In this document: positions 1 through 9,226 of the stretch, piece after piece
Position numbering within the stretch: position 1 is the first letter of the stretch
Layout of the letters: every line of letters starts with the position of its first letter
Assembly (NCBI RefSeq): GCF_009707465.1
Contig: NZ_CP046120.1
Location: 2,633,501-2,697,500, forward strand
DNA: 64,000 bases
Source: Novosphingobium sp. Gsoil 351
GTDB lineage: Bacteria; Pseudomonadota; Alphaproteobacteria; Sphingomonadales; Sphingomonadaceae
Reading direction: 5' to 3'
The notes under the pieces: generated by a model
Databases searched by the model: none
What the model was told of the DNA's origin: nothing
What the model saw: the letters and a program-made list of their open reading frames with translations, nothing else
Translations under genes and position numbers: made by a program

Positions 1-1490
1 TCGCTATCTTCCGGCCAGCCCAGCGTGGCGAACGGCCACAGCGCGGAGGAGAACCAGGTGTCGAGGACGTCCTCGTCCCGCGTCAGACGCCGGTCGTCGC
101 CGGCCAGGGCGCGCGCGGCGGCCTCGTCTTCGGCAACGAAGATATTCTCGTTGTCGTCAAACCAAGCCGGAATCCGATGCCCCCACCACAACTGGCGGCT
201 CACGCACCACGGTTGGATGTTCTCCATCCAGTTGAACCAGGTCTTCTCCCAGCTCTTGGGAACGATCTCGATCCGGCCGTCGCGCACCGCCGCGATCGGG
301 GGCTGGGCGAGAGTCTTGGCGTCGACGTACCATTGGTCGGTCAACCACGGTTCGATCACCACGCCGCCGCGGTCACCGAAGGGGGTGGGGATGGTCCGCG
401 GTTCGCAGTCGTGTTCGGCGCCGTCCTTGTCCACGAATGGTACCAGGAAACCCCGTTCCTTCATCCGCTGGACGACCAGGTCGCGTGCGACGAAGCGGTC
501 GAGGCCCAGGAAATCGGCGGGCACCAGCCCGTCGGCGGTCTGCACCACCTGCGCCTCACCATCGAACATGTTGAGCATCTCGCCCGGCCTGAACCCGGCG
601 CGCTTGCCCACCTCGAAGTCGTTGAAGTCGTGCCCCGGGGTGATCTTGACCACGCCGCTGCCCAGTTCGGGATCGGCGTGCTCGTCCGCCACCACCGGGA
701 ACAACCGCCCGGTGAGCGGCTGGAGGATCTGCTTGCCGACGATCCCGGCGTAGCGCGCGTCGGTCGGATGCACCGCCACCGCCATGTCCGCCAGCATCGT
801 CTCGGGCCGGGTGGTCGCCACCTCCACCGAGCCGCTGCCGTCGGCCAGCGGGTACCTGAACCGCCAGAACCCGCCCTTGACGTCCTGCGTCTCGACCTCG
901 AGATCGCTGATCGCGGTCTTGAGCTTGGGATCCCAATTGACCAGCCGTTTGTCGCGATAGATCAGGCCTTCGTTGTAGAGATCGACGAACACCTTGGTCA
1001 CCGCGCGGGTGAAGTGCGGGTCCATGGTGAACTGCTCTCTGGACCAGTCCATCGAGCATCCGAGGCGGCGGAGCTGGCGGGTGATCGTCCCGCCGCTCTC
1101 GTGCTTCCACTCCCACACCCTGGCGACGAAGTCCTCACGCGTGTGGTTGGTGCGCTTGTCCTGGCGCAGCTCCATCTCGCGCTCGACCACCATCTGGGTG
1201 GCGATCCCGGCGTGGTCGGTGCCGACCACCCACAACGCGTCCTTGCCGCGCAGCCGCTCATAGCGGACGACCACGTCCTGCAGCGTGTTGTCGAGCGCGT
1301 GGCCGATGTGGAGGCTGCCGGTGACGTTGGGCGGCGGGTTGACGATGGTGAACGGCGTTGCCTCGGGCCGATCGGGGCGGAACAGGCCGTGGCATTCCCA
1401 ATGCGCATACCAGCGCGCCTCGATGGCGGTGGGATCGAAGGTCTTGGCCAGGGTTTCGGGGGCCGGGGTCGCGGGATCGTCAGGGGTCAT
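1..1490 (-). CDS. valS: Valyl-tRNA synthetase, C-terminus beyond window
   Basis: Class I aminoacyl-tRNA synthetase that charges tRNA-Val in the cytoplasm. Only about the first 496 residues are present; the gene runs off the left edge. Visible motifs are the catalytic-fold entry [14 protein letters not shown] (HIGH at residues 61-64), the editing-domain motif TTRPET near residue 226, and [16 protein letters not shown], where the chain returns from the editing insertion to the catalytic core. The KMSKS loop should lie outside the window. The ATG at 1490 gives a normal N-terminus ([12 protein letters not shown]). It is divergent from the Mla operon, with 115 bases between the two starts. Family assignment is secure. 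Confidence 0.96.
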   Translation of the reverse strand, partial: MTPDDPATPAPETLAKTFDPTAIEARWYAHWECHGLFRPDRPEATPFTIVNPPPNVTGSLHIGHALDNTLQDVVVRYERLRGKDALWVVGTDHAGIATQMVVEREMELRQDKRTNHTREDFVARVWEWKHESGGTITRQLRRLGCSMDWSREQFTMDPHFTRAVTKVFVDLYNEGLIYRDKRLVNWDPKLKTAISDLEVETQDVKGGFWRFRYPLADGSGSVEVATTRPETMLADMAVAVHPTDARYAGIVGKQILQPLTGRLFPVVADEHADPELGSGVVKITPGHDFNDFEVGKRAGFRPGEMLNMFDGEAQVVQTADGLVPADFLGLDRFVARDLVVQRMKERGFLVPFVDKDGAEHDCEPRTIPTPFGDRGGVVIEPWLTDQWYVDAKTLAQPPIAAVRDGRIEIVPKSWEKTWFNWMENIQPWCVSRQLWWGHRIPAWFDDNENIFVAEDEAAARALAGDDRRLTRDEDVLDTWFSSALWPFATLGWPEDS

Positions 1491-1605
1491 GGCCGCGGGG
1501 CTTTGCCAGCGGGAATGCTGCACCGCAAGCACGCGCGAGCCGCCGGTCGGCGGGATTGGCCCGATACACTTGTCGCGGCACGGTTTTTGCCGCAAGACCC
1601 CGGCC

Positions 1606-2718
1606 ATGCGGGCACTTGCCGATTACACCCTGGAACCCGGCGCGGATGGCGCGGCGACGCTGGCTTTGCGCGGGCCGATGGTGGTGTGGGGTGTCGGCCC
1701 GATGGACCGCAAGCTGCGTGAGCTTCAGGACAAGATCGCCAGGGTCGATCTCGCCGGGGTCGAGTGCATGGACACCGTCGGGGCGTGGACCGCGTGGCGC
1801 GTCGCACGCGACCATGATGCAGAGATCGTCGGCGGCACGCCCGAGGCCAACAAGCTAATCGAGGCGGTCAAGGCCTCGGCCGGCAAGGGCGACATCCGCC
1901 CCGAACGCGGCAGCCTGGTCGAACGCGTGCCCGAGGCGGTCGGCACGCTGGTGACCGGGATGGCGCAGGGAACGCTGGCCTCGATCGCATTCCTCGGCAC
2001 GATCATCATGGCGATCGGCACGGTGATCCGCCATCCGCGCCGTTTCCGAACGAAGGCGCTGGTCCACCAGATCGAGCTGGTCGGGGTCTCCAGCCTGGGG
2101 ATCATCGGTCTGATGAGCTTTTTGATCGGCATCGTCGTCGCCCAGCAGGGCGCAGTCCAGCTCCAGCAGTTCGGCGCCGAGATCTACACGATCAACCTGA
2201 CCGGGCGGCTGTGCATGCGTGAGCTGGGCGTGCTGATGACCGCGATCATGGTCGCCGGCCGATCGGGTTCGGCGTTCGCCGCGCAGATCGGCACGATGAA
2301 GCTGACCGAGGAAGTGGACGCGATGCGCACCATCGGGGTCTCCCCGGTCGAGGCGCTGGTCCTCCCCCGCCTGCTCGCTGCGGTGCTGATGATGCCGCTG
2401 CTGGGGTTCTATTCGACCGTCGTCGCGGTGATCGGCGGCGCGTTCGTCGGGAACTTCGCGCTCGACATCCCGTTCTGGACGTTCCTGTCGCGAATTCAGG
2501 AAGTGGTGCCGCTGCACGATGTCTGGGTCGGGCTGGTCAAGGCCCCGGTCTTCGGGCTGATCATCGGCCTGGCGGGGTGCTACAACGGGATGCAGGTCAA
2601 GGCCAATGCCGAGGAAGTGGGCCTGCGCACCACCGCGGCGGTGGTCATGGCGATCTTCATGGTGATCGTGCTCGACGCGTTCTTCGCGGTGTTCTTCACC
2701 AAGGTCGGCTGGGCGTGA
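1606..2718 (+). CDS. MlaE-family lipid ABC transporter permease with N-terminal STAS-like domain
   Basis: Inner-membrane permease of an Mla/MCE-type phospholipid transporter, 370 residues. Residues about 1-100 form a soluble region resembling a STAS (MlaB-like) domain; residues about 120-368 are the MlaE permease with several hydrophobic helices (for example 124-141, 163-180, 255-282, 312-325, 344-364) and the family motif [13 protein letters not shown] at 235-247. In E. coli MlaB is a separate protein; here it appears fused to the permease, an arrangement known in other proteobacteria. The ATG at 1606 begins a compact protein. The stop overlaps the GTG start of the ATPase gene (GTGA), so the two are probably translationally coupled. 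Confidence 0.9.
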   Translation: MRALADYTLEPGADGAATLALRGPMVVWGVGPMDRKLRELQDKIARVDLAGVECMDTVGAWTAWRVARDHDAEIVGGTPEANKLIEAVKASAGKGDIRPERGSLVERVPEAVGTLVTGMAQGTLASIAFLGTIIMAIGTVIRHPRRFRTKALVHQIELVGVSSLGIIGLMSFLIGIVVAQQGAVQLQQFGAEIYTINLTGRLCMRELGVLMTAIMVAGRSGSAFAAQIGTMKLTEEVDAMRTIGVSPVEALVLPRLLAAVLMMPLLGFYSTVVAVIGGAFVGNFALDIPFWTFLSRIQEVVPLHDVWVGLVKAPVFGLIIGLAGCYNGMQVKANAEEVGLRTTAAVVMAIFMVIVLDAFFAVFFTKVGWA

Positions 2719-3612
2719 GCGACACGGTCGAATTTCCGGATGAGGCGCTCGATCTCAATCTCGACGAGTTCACCGGCGAATACCCGATCCGCGTCCATGG
2801 GTTGAAGAACGCATTCGGCGATCAGGTGGTCCACGAAGGCCTGGACCTCGACGTGCGCAAGGGCGAGATCCTCGGCGTGGTCGGCGGCTCGGGTACCGGC
2901 AAGTCGGTGCTGATGCGCTCGATCATCGGTCTGCAAATCCCCTGCCGAGGGTGACATCGAGGTGCTCGGGCGCTCGATCACCGGGGCGCAGGAAGACGAC
3001 GACATCGACATCCGCAGCCGCTGGGGCGTACTGTTCCAGGGCGGGGCGCTGTTCTCGACGCTGACCGTGGCCGAGAACGTCGAAGTTCCGCTCAAGGAGT
3101 TCTTCCCCGAGATCAGCCCCGAACTGATGCACGAGATCGCGCGCTACAAGGTGGTGCTGTCGGGGCTGCCCGAGGAGGCGACCAGCAAGTATCCCGCCGA
3201 GCTTTCCGGCGGCATGAGGAAGCGCGCCGGGCTGGCCCGCGCGCTGGCGCTCGATCCCGAACTGCTGTTCCTCGACGAGCCGACCGCCGGGCTCGATCCG
3301 ATCGGCGCGGCGGCATTCGACAGCCTGATCGTCGAGCTCAAGCAGGCACTCGAACTGACCGTGTTCCTGATCACCCACGATCTCGATACCCTCTACGAAA
3401 TCTGCGACCGGATAGCGGTTCTGGCCGATGGCAAGGTGATCGCGGTGGGGACGATCCCCGAACTGCTCGCCACCGATCACCCGTGGATCCAGGAATACTT
3501 CAACGGTCCGCGCGGACGCGCCGCGAAGGACACCAAGGACCGCCTCGATGCGGGCCGCGCGCCGATTTCCACGGCAAAAGCCGTGGACTCGACGGCGCGG
3601 GCCGAGGCATAA
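2715..3612 (+). CDS. MlaF-like ABC transporter ATPase, frameshifted
   Basis: ATP-binding subunit of the Mla-type lipid transporter. The GTG start overlaps the permease stop. Walker A GGSGTGKS is at residues 57-64; downstream are the signature LSGGMRKRAGLARAL, Walker B LLFLDEPTAGLDP and the H-loop LITHD. As sequenced the frame breaks: the first part stops at 2954 and the rest continues one base out of phase. Removing one C from CCCC at 2939-2942 joins them as GLQIPAEGDIEVLGRSI, giving about 298 residues, normal for the family. All catalytic motifs are intact on both sides, so this looks like a base-call error rather than decay. Confidence 0.87.
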
Positions 3613-3631
3613 GAACGCCAGGGGCAAGATC

Positions 3632-4570
3632 ATGGAAACGCGCGCAAATCATCTCTGGGTGGGAGCCGTCAGCCTGATGCTGCTGGCCGCGCTGGCGGCC
3701 GGAATCATCTGGCTCGCGCGGCTCAACAACGGCGATCAGAAGGAATACGACATCTTCTTCAAGCAGTCGGTCGACGGGCTGGCGCGCGGCTCGCAGGTGG
3801 CGTTCTCGGGGGTGCCCGCGGGGCAGATCAAGACCATCGAGTTGTGGGAGAAGGACCCGGAATTCGTCCGCGTGCGGATCACTGTCGATGAGAAGATCCC
3901 GATCCTGCTCGGCACCGTGGCGACGATCCAGGGCAGCTTCACCGGGGTCTCGGCGATCCAGCTCGATGGCGCGGTGCGCGGCGCTCCGCCGATCACCGAG
4001 CCCGGCCCCGAAGGCGTGCCCGTGATCCCGACCAAGCAGGGCGGGATCAACGCGATCCTCAACAACGCGCCGCTGCTGCTAGAACGCCTGGCCACGCTGA
4101 CCGAGCGGCTGACGCTGCTGCTGTCGGACAAGAACCAGGAATCGATCCAGGGCATTCTCGCCAACACCGAACGCTTGTCGGGCAACCTCGCCGACAGTTC
4201 GCCCAAGGTCGACCGGGTGATGAGCGAGCTGCAACTGACCCTGCGCCAGGCCAACGAGACGCTGGCGAGCTTCGAGGCGGCGGGGGATTCGCTCAACAAG
4301 ACGCTCGACAACAACGGCGACCGGCTCGCCGATCAGCTACGCTCCACGCTCAAATCGGCGCAGGGCGCGGCGGACGAGCTCAAGGCGACTTTGGGCGACG
4401 CGCGCCCCGCAGCCAAGCAATTGACCGAGCAGACCCTGCCCGCCGCGGAGGCTGCGATGCGCGATCTGCGCGCGACCAGCCGCTCGTTGCGCGAGGTCAC
4501 CGATCGGCTCAATGATCAAGGCGCGGGTGGGGTGATCTCCGGACCCAAACTGCCCGACTACAAGAAGTGA
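3632..4570 (+). CDS. MlaD-like MCE domain protein
   Basis: Membrane-anchored substrate-binding subunit of the Mla-type transporter, 312 residues. A single N-terminal transmembrane helix (about residues 9-28) is followed by an MCE/MlaD domain (about 37-115) and a long Ala/Leu/Gln-rich, probably helical region (about 150-300). MCE proteins form hexameric rings that pass lipid across the periplasm. The ATG at 3632 places the membrane helix directly at the N-terminus; the frame is open further upstream, but that part overlaps the ATPase gene. It sits 19 bases after the ATPase stop and just before the lipoprotein gene. Confidence 0.92.
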   Translation: METRANHLWVGAVSLMLLAALAAGIIWLARLNNGDQKEYDIFFKQSVDGLARGSQVAFSGVPAGQIKTIELWEKDPEFVRVRITVDEKIPILLGTVATIQGSFTGVSAIQLDGAVRGAPPITEPGPEGVPVIPTKQGGINAILNNAPLLLERLATLTERLTLLLSDKNQESIQGILANTERLSGNLADSSPKVDRVMSELQLTLRQANETLASFEAAGDSLNKTLDNNGDRLADQLRSTLKSAQGAADELKATLGDARPAAKQLTEQTLPAAEAAMRDLRATSRSLREVTDRLNDQGAGGVISGPKLPDYKK

Positions 4571-4584
4571 GAAGGATGCGTCAC

Positions 4585-5169
4585 ATGAGGGCCGGAACGA
4601 TCGCGCGCATCGCGCCGCTTGCTGCGCTGGCGTTGCTTGGCGGCTGCATCAGCTTCGGCGCCAAGGCCCCGCCGACGCTGTTCGACCTGACCGCCGAGAA
4701 CCCCGCCCCCGCCGGCGCCGGCCAGAGCGGTTCGCTTTCCAGCGCGCTGGTGGTCGAGGTGCCCGAAGCTCCGCTCGCGCTCGCCGTCACCCGCGTGCCG
4801 GTGCAGATCGACGCCTCGAACCTCGCCTACGTCAAGAACGCCGGGTGGGTCGAACGCCCGGCGCGGCTGATGCAGCGGCTGCTGGCCGAAACGATCCGCG
4901 CCAAGGGGAGCCGCCTGGTGCTGGAAAGCGAGCCGGGAACGGGGGCCAGCGAGGTGCTGTCCGGACGACTGCTGGCGATGGGCTTCGACGCCCAGACCAA
5001 TATGGCGGTGGTGCGCCTCGACGCGATGCGCAGCAGCAAAGGCGGCCTGGTACAGGTCCGCCGCTTCGAAGCCACCCAGGGCGCCTCGGCCAAGCCCGAA
5101 GCGCTCGGCCCCGCGCTCAACCGCGCCGCCAACGACGTCGCGCGGCAAGTGGCGGAGTGGGTGGGTTAG
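4585..5169 (+). CDS. ABC-type transport auxiliary lipoprotein
   Basis: Predicted outer-membrane or periplasmic lipoprotein of about 194 residues at the end of the Mla-type operon. Similar lipoproteins (PqiC-like) accompany many MCE transporters and are thought to act as the outer-membrane partner. The signal peptide ends in lipobox ALLGGC with the acylated Cys at residue 21 from this start. I chose ATG 4585 because AGAAGG at 4570-4575 then lies nine bases upstream; ATG 4576 would leave no spacing. The operon appears to be permease-ATPase-MCE-lipoprotein with no MlaC-like periplasmic carrier gene. Confidence 0.8.
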   Translation: MRAGTIARIAPLAALALLGGCISFGAKAPPTLFDLTAENPAPAGAGQSGSLSSALVVEVPEAPLALAVTRVPVQIDASNLAYVKNAGWVERPARLMQRLLAETIRAKGSRLVLESEPGTGASEVLSGRLLAMGFDAQTNMAVVRLDAMRSSKGGLVQVRRFEATQGASAKPEALGPALNRAANDVARQVAEWVG

Positions 5170-5221
5170 GACCCTTTGGCACCAACGAAACGATCTTTGA
5201 AAGGCGCGGTAGACTTGAAAG

Positions 5222-5515
5222 TCAGCCGCGCGCGTTCTTGCGCCGCGTCGCCCAGCCTTTCCTTGCCGCCGCCGAACGATCCTCGGCCGATCGCGACGAA
5301 CTCGCGGCTCCGCCCTTGCGTGCCGGGGCTTTGTTCTCGGCCTTGCCGCGACCCGAACCGGATTTTTTGCCGCCACCGCTCATCGCGTTGACCGTCGCCC
5401 AGGCGCGGCCTTCGGCCTCTTTCACTGAGACGCCGCGGTCCTCATAGCCTTGCTCAATGTGTTCGGCCTGGCGTTTCTGCTTGTCGGTATAGGCGTCCTT
5501 GTCGCCACGGGGCAT
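5222..5515 (-). CDS. Small basic protein of the 'plasmid stabilization' family
   Basis: A 97-residue charged protein beginning MPRGDKDAYTDKQKRQAEHI. The conserved front half (with GYEDRGVSVKEAEGRAWATVN) matches a short family widely labelled 'plasmid stabilization protein' in proteobacteria, a name without firm functional evidence. The back half is a Gly/Ser/Lys/Ala-rich tail. No signal peptide or membrane segment is visible. A GAGGAGAA ribosome site lies about five bases before the ATG at 5515. It is convergent with the Mla-type operon, 52 bases away. The role is unknown. Confidence 0.75.
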   Translation of the reverse strand: MPRGDKDAYTDKQKRQAEHIEQGYEDRGVSVKEAEGRAWATVNAMSGGGKKSGSGRGKAENKAPARKGGAASSSRSAEDRSAAARKGWATRRKNARG

Positions 5516-5585
5516 CTGCGTTCTCCTCGCGTTGCGTTCCCGTCCGTTTGCGTAAGTGCTTGAGAGGCAGCGAGGTTCCTGTGAA

Positions 5586-6281
5586 TCAGGGGCGCGCCAG
5601 CACCGCGAACCGCGCCGCTTGCACAAACGTTGCCAGCTTGCGCGCGCGGGTCTCTTCAGCCTGATAATCCCAACCCCACTGTTCGGCCTGCCAGTCTTCC
5701 TCGAGGTTGCTGGCGGTGAACAGCGTTTCCGCATCCGCGCCGGGTTCAAGCGCGGCGAGACCAATTACGAGCGAGGCGGCGAGGCTGGAGAGCGTTTGCA
5801 ACGCAGCGAGCGTGAACGGGTCCAGCGCTTCGAGGCGAGCCTGCAAAGTGTTCAGTGTCGCTGCCGGTTGGGGCCGGTGAAGGATACCCACAACCCGCTC
5901 GAACCGCACGCGATGTGCGGCTTCGGCGGCGTTGAGCAGCGGTTCCCAGATTGCCCGTTGGCGCGCGGCGAGGGGCTCGTCGGGCTCGGCGCGGTAACAC
6001 AGCGTCTCTCCCTGGGCGTAGGCGAGGATGCGGCGGATCGCATCGCCGGGTTCCGCCGATACGATGTCGATCGCATAGTCGGCCATGTCGCGCAGGCCGA
6101 ACCCGGCGGGGCTTACCTCGTCCGGCTGGACGCGCCATTCGTCGGCCAGGGCCTCGCCTAGCGCGCGCGTGGGTACGACTTGCGCTCTCCCTTGCGCGGT
6201 CTTCACCATTCGACCGTCGAGTGCGACCTGCCAGCCCGTGTCGGCGGGTTCGACGGAAACTTCGCGCCAGAACCGCCTCAC
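5586..6281 (-). CDS. ATP12-type F1-ATPase assembly chaperone
   Basis: Predicted chaperone for the F1-ATPase alpha subunit, 231 residues, homologous to mitochondrial Atp12 and common in alphaproteobacteria. It begins VRRFWREVSVEPADTGWQVA and has an ATP12-like core (VALDGRMVKT, then DMADYAIDIV, YRAEPDEPL, WEPLL and ETLFTASNLEEDWQ). The GTG start at 6281 overlaps the stop of the preceding small gene (GTGA), indicating coupled translation. The order HAD phosphatase, microprotein, ATP12 suggests one operon. The frame is open far upstream, but that part overlaps the neighbours and is not used. Confidence 0.85.
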   Translation of the reverse strand: MRRFWREVSVEPADTGWQVALDGRMVKTAQGRAQVVPTRALGEALADEWRVQPDEVSPAGFGLRDMADYAIDIVSAEPGDAIRRILAYAQGETLCYRAEPDEPLAARQRAIWEPLLNAAEAAHRVRFERVVGILHRPQPAATLNTLQARLEALDPFTLAALQTLSSLAASLVIGLAALEPGADAETLFTASNLEEDWQAEQWGWDYQAEETRARKLATFVQAARFAVLARP

Positions 6282-6505
6282 GCGTCGGGCGTCCGCCAGC
6301 GACGCGCCATCAGTCTGGTCACCACGAACACGTCGATGAAGCCGATTCCCGCGAGGACATAGCCGAGCCAGCGCGGCAGGTCGGCAAAGGGCGAAAATCT
6401 GCCTGCGGTCTGGAGCAGGCCGACGAGGACGAACGCCACACCCATAGCGCGGGCCGCTTGAATCGCCATCCAGCGGCCGGCGGCGGGGTCGCGTCGCTCG
6501 GTCAA
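6278..6505 (-). CDS. Small two-helix membrane protein
   Basis: A 75-residue predicted inner-membrane protein with two hydrophobic stretches (GVAFVLVGLLQ and LGYVLAGIGFIDVFVV) separated by TAGRFSPFADLPRW. The TTG start at 6505 overlaps the HAD gene stop (TTGA), and its own stop overlaps the GTG of the ATP12 gene, so it is locked between both genes. An internal ATG would give a 63-residue form. I do not recognise a named family. The tight coupling argues that it is real. Confidence 0.7.
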   Translation of the reverse strand: MTERRDPAAGRWMAIQAARAMGVAFVLVGLLQTAGRFSPFADLPRWLGYVLAGIGFIDVFVVTRLMARRWRTPDA

Positions 6506-7158
6506 GGCGCCATTTCCAACAGATCGAACAACGTCGCGGCATCGGGAGCGACCGCATGTGCCCCCGCTGCGTCGAGTTCTGCGGGCTGATGATAGCCCCA
6601 CGCGACGCCTATCGCCCGTGCCCCGGCGGCGCGAGCCATCGCGATGTCGTAGGCGGTGTCGCCGATCATCGTGGTTTCGGCGGCGGTCGCCCCGATCGAA
6701 TCCATCGCTGCCTGGAGCATTGCCGGGTGCGGCTTCGAGGGATGCCGGTCGGCGGTTTGCAGGGTCACGAAATGCCCCGCGATGCCATGCGTGGCGAGGC
6801 AGTGGGCGAGGCCGCGGTCCGACTTGCCGGTCGCCACACCGAGCAGCCAGCCCGCCGCGCTCAGCCGTTCGAGCAGCGCGGCGATGCCCTCGAACAGCGG
6901 CTCGTCGAGCACGCCCGCCGTGCGCCGCGCCCGATAGGCATCGCGATAGTGCGCGGCCAGACCCTCGTGCACGGCCGGATCGCCCAGGGGCAGCAGCTTG
7001 CGCATCGCTTCGGGCAGCGACAGCCCGACCATGCGCCGGGTGAGGTGGCGGTCTGGCGCGGCCAGGCCTTGCGCGGCGAACGCGGCATCCATCGCTTCGC
7101 AGACGTCGGCCTGGCCGTCGACCAGCGTCCCGTCGCAATCGAACACGGCGAGGCGCAT
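6502..7158 (-). CDS. HAD-superfamily phosphatase (phosphoglycolate phosphatase-like)
   Basis: Cytoplasmic HAD hydrolase of 218 residues. Motif I is FDCDGTLVDG with Asp7 as nucleophile and Asp9 as acid/base; motif II is VATGKSDRG; motif III includes HPSKPHP; motif IV is MIGDTAYDIAMARAAG. An alpha-helical cap lies between motifs I and II, as in Gph-type enzymes. The substrate cannot be read from sequence. The start overlaps the stop of the upstream pseudouridine synthase gene by one base (TGATG). Confidence 0.88.
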   Translation of the reverse strand: MRLAVFDCDGTLVDGQADVCEAMDAAFAAQGLAAPDRHLTRRMVGLSLPEAMRKLLPLGDPAVHEGLAAHYRDAYRARRTAGVLDEPLFEGIAALLERLSAAGWLLGVATGKSDRGLAHCLATHGIAGHFVTLQTADRHPSKPHPAMLQAAMDSIGATAAETTMIGDTAYDIAMARAAGARAIGVAWGYHQPAELDAAGAHAVAPDAATLFDLLEMAP

Positions 7159-8357
7159 CAGCGCTTGGGGGCCTTGGGCGCGGGCTTGAAGGATTTGGGC
7201 TTGGCCGACACCTTCTTCGGCGATGCGGGCTTGCGCGAGGCGGGACCGTCGCGACGGCCGCGCTTGGTCAGAGCTTCACCGCGGCGCTCTTTGCGCAAGT
7301 CCTTGGCGTGCGCTTTCGCGGCCTGCTTCTTGGCCACCGCGGCAGTCGGCTTGGGCGGGGCGGGGGGTGCCACGTCGCCGTCGGCCTCGGTGAAGCCGAG
7401 CTGCTCGAGGCTCGTCGCGAAGTGCTCGGGCAAGGGCGCGGTGACGTCAATCGTGTCGCCTTGGGGGTGGTCGATCACCAACCGCCGCGCGTGCAGGTGC
7501 ATCTTGCGGCTGACGCTGCCGGTGAGGAAAGCGAGCTGCCCGCCGTACTTGCCGTCGCCGACGATGGGATGGCCGATCGCCGCCATGTGCACGCGCAACT
7601 GGTGTGTGCGGCCGGTCAGCGGCTGCAGCTCGACCCACGCGGCGCGGTTGCCCGCGCGGTCGATTACGCGGTACTTGGTCTTGGCCGGCTGGCCGTTCTC
7701 GACATCGACGTGCATCTTCTCGCCGCCGCTGCCCGGCTGCTTGGCCAATGCAGCCTCGATCAGCCCCTCGCGCTCTTCGGGTACGCCGACCACCAGCGCC
7801 CAGTAAGTCTTCTTCGCCGAGCGGCCCGAAAAGCGCTTCGAAAAGAACGCCGCGCTGCCGGGAGTGCGCGCGATCAGGAGCACGCCCGAGGTGTCCTTGT
7901 CGAGCCGGTGGACCAGCCGCGGGCGGGGCTGGTCCTCGCCGGCAAAAGCGTCGAGCAGGCGATCGACGTGATCGAAGGTGCCGCTGCCGCCTTGCGTCGC
8001 GAGGCCCGGCGGCTTGTTGAGGACGATCGCTGCGCGGTCCTGGACGATCACCATCGCTTCGGCTCGCGCGACCTGCCCGGCGTCGAGCGGCTCGCGCATC
8101 CGCGTCTTCTTGGTCGAGGGCATTGCGGTGCCGGGAGGGACGCGCAGCACTTGGCCCGCGCTGACCCGGTCGGCGGGATCGGCGCGCTTGCCGTCGACCC
8201 GGATCTGCCCGGTGCGCGCCCAGCGGCTGATCGTGGCGAAGCCGATTTCGGGAAGGTTGCGCTTGAACCACCGGTCGAGGCGAACCTGGTCGTCGTCCGG
8301 AGCGACAGTGAACTGTCGTACCGAGTCCCGCTCACCTTCAGCTTGTTGGAGGGTCAT
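7158..8357 (-). CDS. RluA-family 23S rRNA pseudouridine synthase with long basic tail
   Basis: Converts specific uridines in RNA to pseudouridine; RluC/RluD-type by architecture. The 399-residue protein has an N-terminal S4 RNA-binding domain (VRLDRWFKRNLPEIGFATIS), the catalytic motif PRLVHRLDKDTSGVLLIAR with the Asp nucleophile, and the Leu-rich RTHQLRVHMAAIGHPIVGD motif. The last 70 or so residues are a Lys/Arg/Ala/Pro-rich extension outside the usual fold that may bind RNA. The start overlaps the crcB stop (ATGA), so it follows crcB in one transcript. Confidence 0.9.
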   Translation of the reverse strand: MTLQQAEGERDSVRQFTVAPDDDQVRLDRWFKRNLPEIGFATISRWARTGQIRVDGKRADPADRVSAGQVLRVPPGTAMPSTKKTRMREPLDAGQVARAEAMVIVQDRAAIVLNKPPGLATQGGSGTFDHVDRLLDAFAGEDQPRPRLVHRLDKDTSGVLLIARTPGSAAFFSKRFSGRSAKKTYWALVVGVPEEREGLIEAALAKQPGSGGEKMHVDVENGQPAKTKYRVIDRAGNRAAWVELQPLTGRTHQLRVHMAAIGHPIVGDGKYGGQLAFLTGSVSRKMHLHARRLVIDHPQGDTIDVTAPLPEHFATSLEQLGFTEADGDVAPPAPPKPTAAVAKKQAAKAHAKDLRKERRGEALTKRGRRDGPASRKPASPKKVSAKPKSFKPAPKAPKR

Positions 8358-8773
8358 GCGGCCAGCCGCATGACGATCAGGCCGATGTACAGCGCGGTCA
8401 GGCCGGCCAGCAGCGAGATCGCGGCATAGACGAACGCGGTGCTCGCCTGGCCGCGCTCGATCAGCAGCGCCATCTCCAGGCTGAAAGCGCTGAAAGTGGT
8501 GAAGCCGCCAAGCACGCCGACCCCGATCAGCAACCGCCAGGTCTCGCCCGCTCCTTGTGCGTCTGGGCCATGCCGCGCCAACCAGCCCGCGAGCAGTCCC
8601 ATCGCGAGGCTGCCCGACACATTAACCACCAGCGTCGCCCACGGAAACGTCGCTACCGCCGCCGGGCCGAGCACGCCGGTCAGCATCCGTCCCGTCTGAT
8701 AGCGCAAAACGGCGCCCGCACCGCCGCCTAATGCGACGAGGCCGGTGGCGGCAAGGGGGGAGGGCGTCGTCAT
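8354..8773 (-). CDS. crcB: CrcB/FluC fluoride channel
   Basis: Fluoride export channel of the inner membrane, 139 residues with four hydrophobic helices. Family motifs are [14 protein letters not shown] near the N-terminus, [16 protein letters not shown], and [12 protein letters not shown], whose Phe/Thr/Ser residues line the fluoride path. The ATG at 8773 gives the normal length. I searched the 169-base leader shared with tatA for a fluoride riboswitch and saw none. Translation is coupled to the pseudouridine synthase gene by ATGA. Confidence 0.93.
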   Translation of the reverse strand: MTTPSPLAATGLVALGGGAGAVLRYQTGRMLTGVLGPAAVATFPWATLVVNVSGSLAMGLLAGWLARHGPDAQGAGETWRLLIGVGVLGGFTTFSAFSLEMALLIERGQASTAFVYAAISLLAGLTALYIGLIVMRLAA

Positions 8774-8942
8774 TTCGAGCGCCTTAGCCGGGTCTTGCCC
8801 CCGCTCCAAGCTTCGCCGCTCCCCCGCGTGGCCACGGCCCGCAAACTGCCCGTATGCCTCGACCAAAGCTTGCAATCAGGTTGCGCGTGACTGGCCAAGT
8901 GTTCCACCCGGGTCTATATGCGCTGCAAAGGAGTACGTTTCG

Positions 8943-9209
8943 ATGGGCGGTCTTTCGCTTCCTCACCTGCTTATCCTCGCGCTGGTCGTTCTGGTGCTGT
9001 TCGGGCGCGGTCGCATCTCGGAGATGATGGGCGATTTCGGGAAGGGCATCAAAAGCTTCAAGGCCGGGATGAACGAGGAGACCGATCGTCCCGTGGTCGC
9101 GCCGCCCGCGCAGATACCGCCGCCGCCTGCCCCGCAGCCGACCGCGACGCTGAACGGCGAGAGCGTAGTCAATCCCGGCGGCGATCCCAGCACTCCGCCG
9201 CGCAACTGA
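8943..9209 (+). CDS. tatA: Twin-arginine translocase subunit TatA
   Basis: Pore-forming subunit of the Tat system, 88 residues. A short N-terminal membrane helix ([20 protein letters not shown]) is followed by the [21 protein letters not shown] hinge and amphipathic helix, then a Pro-rich tail. An AAAGGAG ribosome site ends nine bases before the ATG. It is first in tatABC and divergent from crcB. Confidence 0.95.
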   Translation: MGGLSLPHLLILALVVLVLFGRGRISEMMGDFGKGIKSFKAGMNEETDRPVVAPPAQIPPPPAPQPTATLNGESVVNPGGDPSTPPRN

Positions 9210-9226
9210 CCGCCTGAGCCGCCGCC

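Noticed and set aside
177-1721. A 514-codon plus-strand open frame
   Set aside because: It is antisense to valS, whose HIGH and editing motifs are clear.
2939-2942. Programmed ribosomal frameshift in the MlaF-like gene
   Set aside because: No slippery heptamer or downstream structure is evident, and nine other one-base breaks in the window point to sequence error.
5222-5515. Toxin-antitoxin or plasmid maintenance locus
   Set aside because: The 'plasmid stabilization' label is inherited; there is no partner toxin and the neighbours are housekeeping genes.
8774-8942. Fluoride riboswitch upstream of crcB
   Set aside because: I looked for the conserved GGCGATGG and pseudoknot parts on the minus strand and did not find them.
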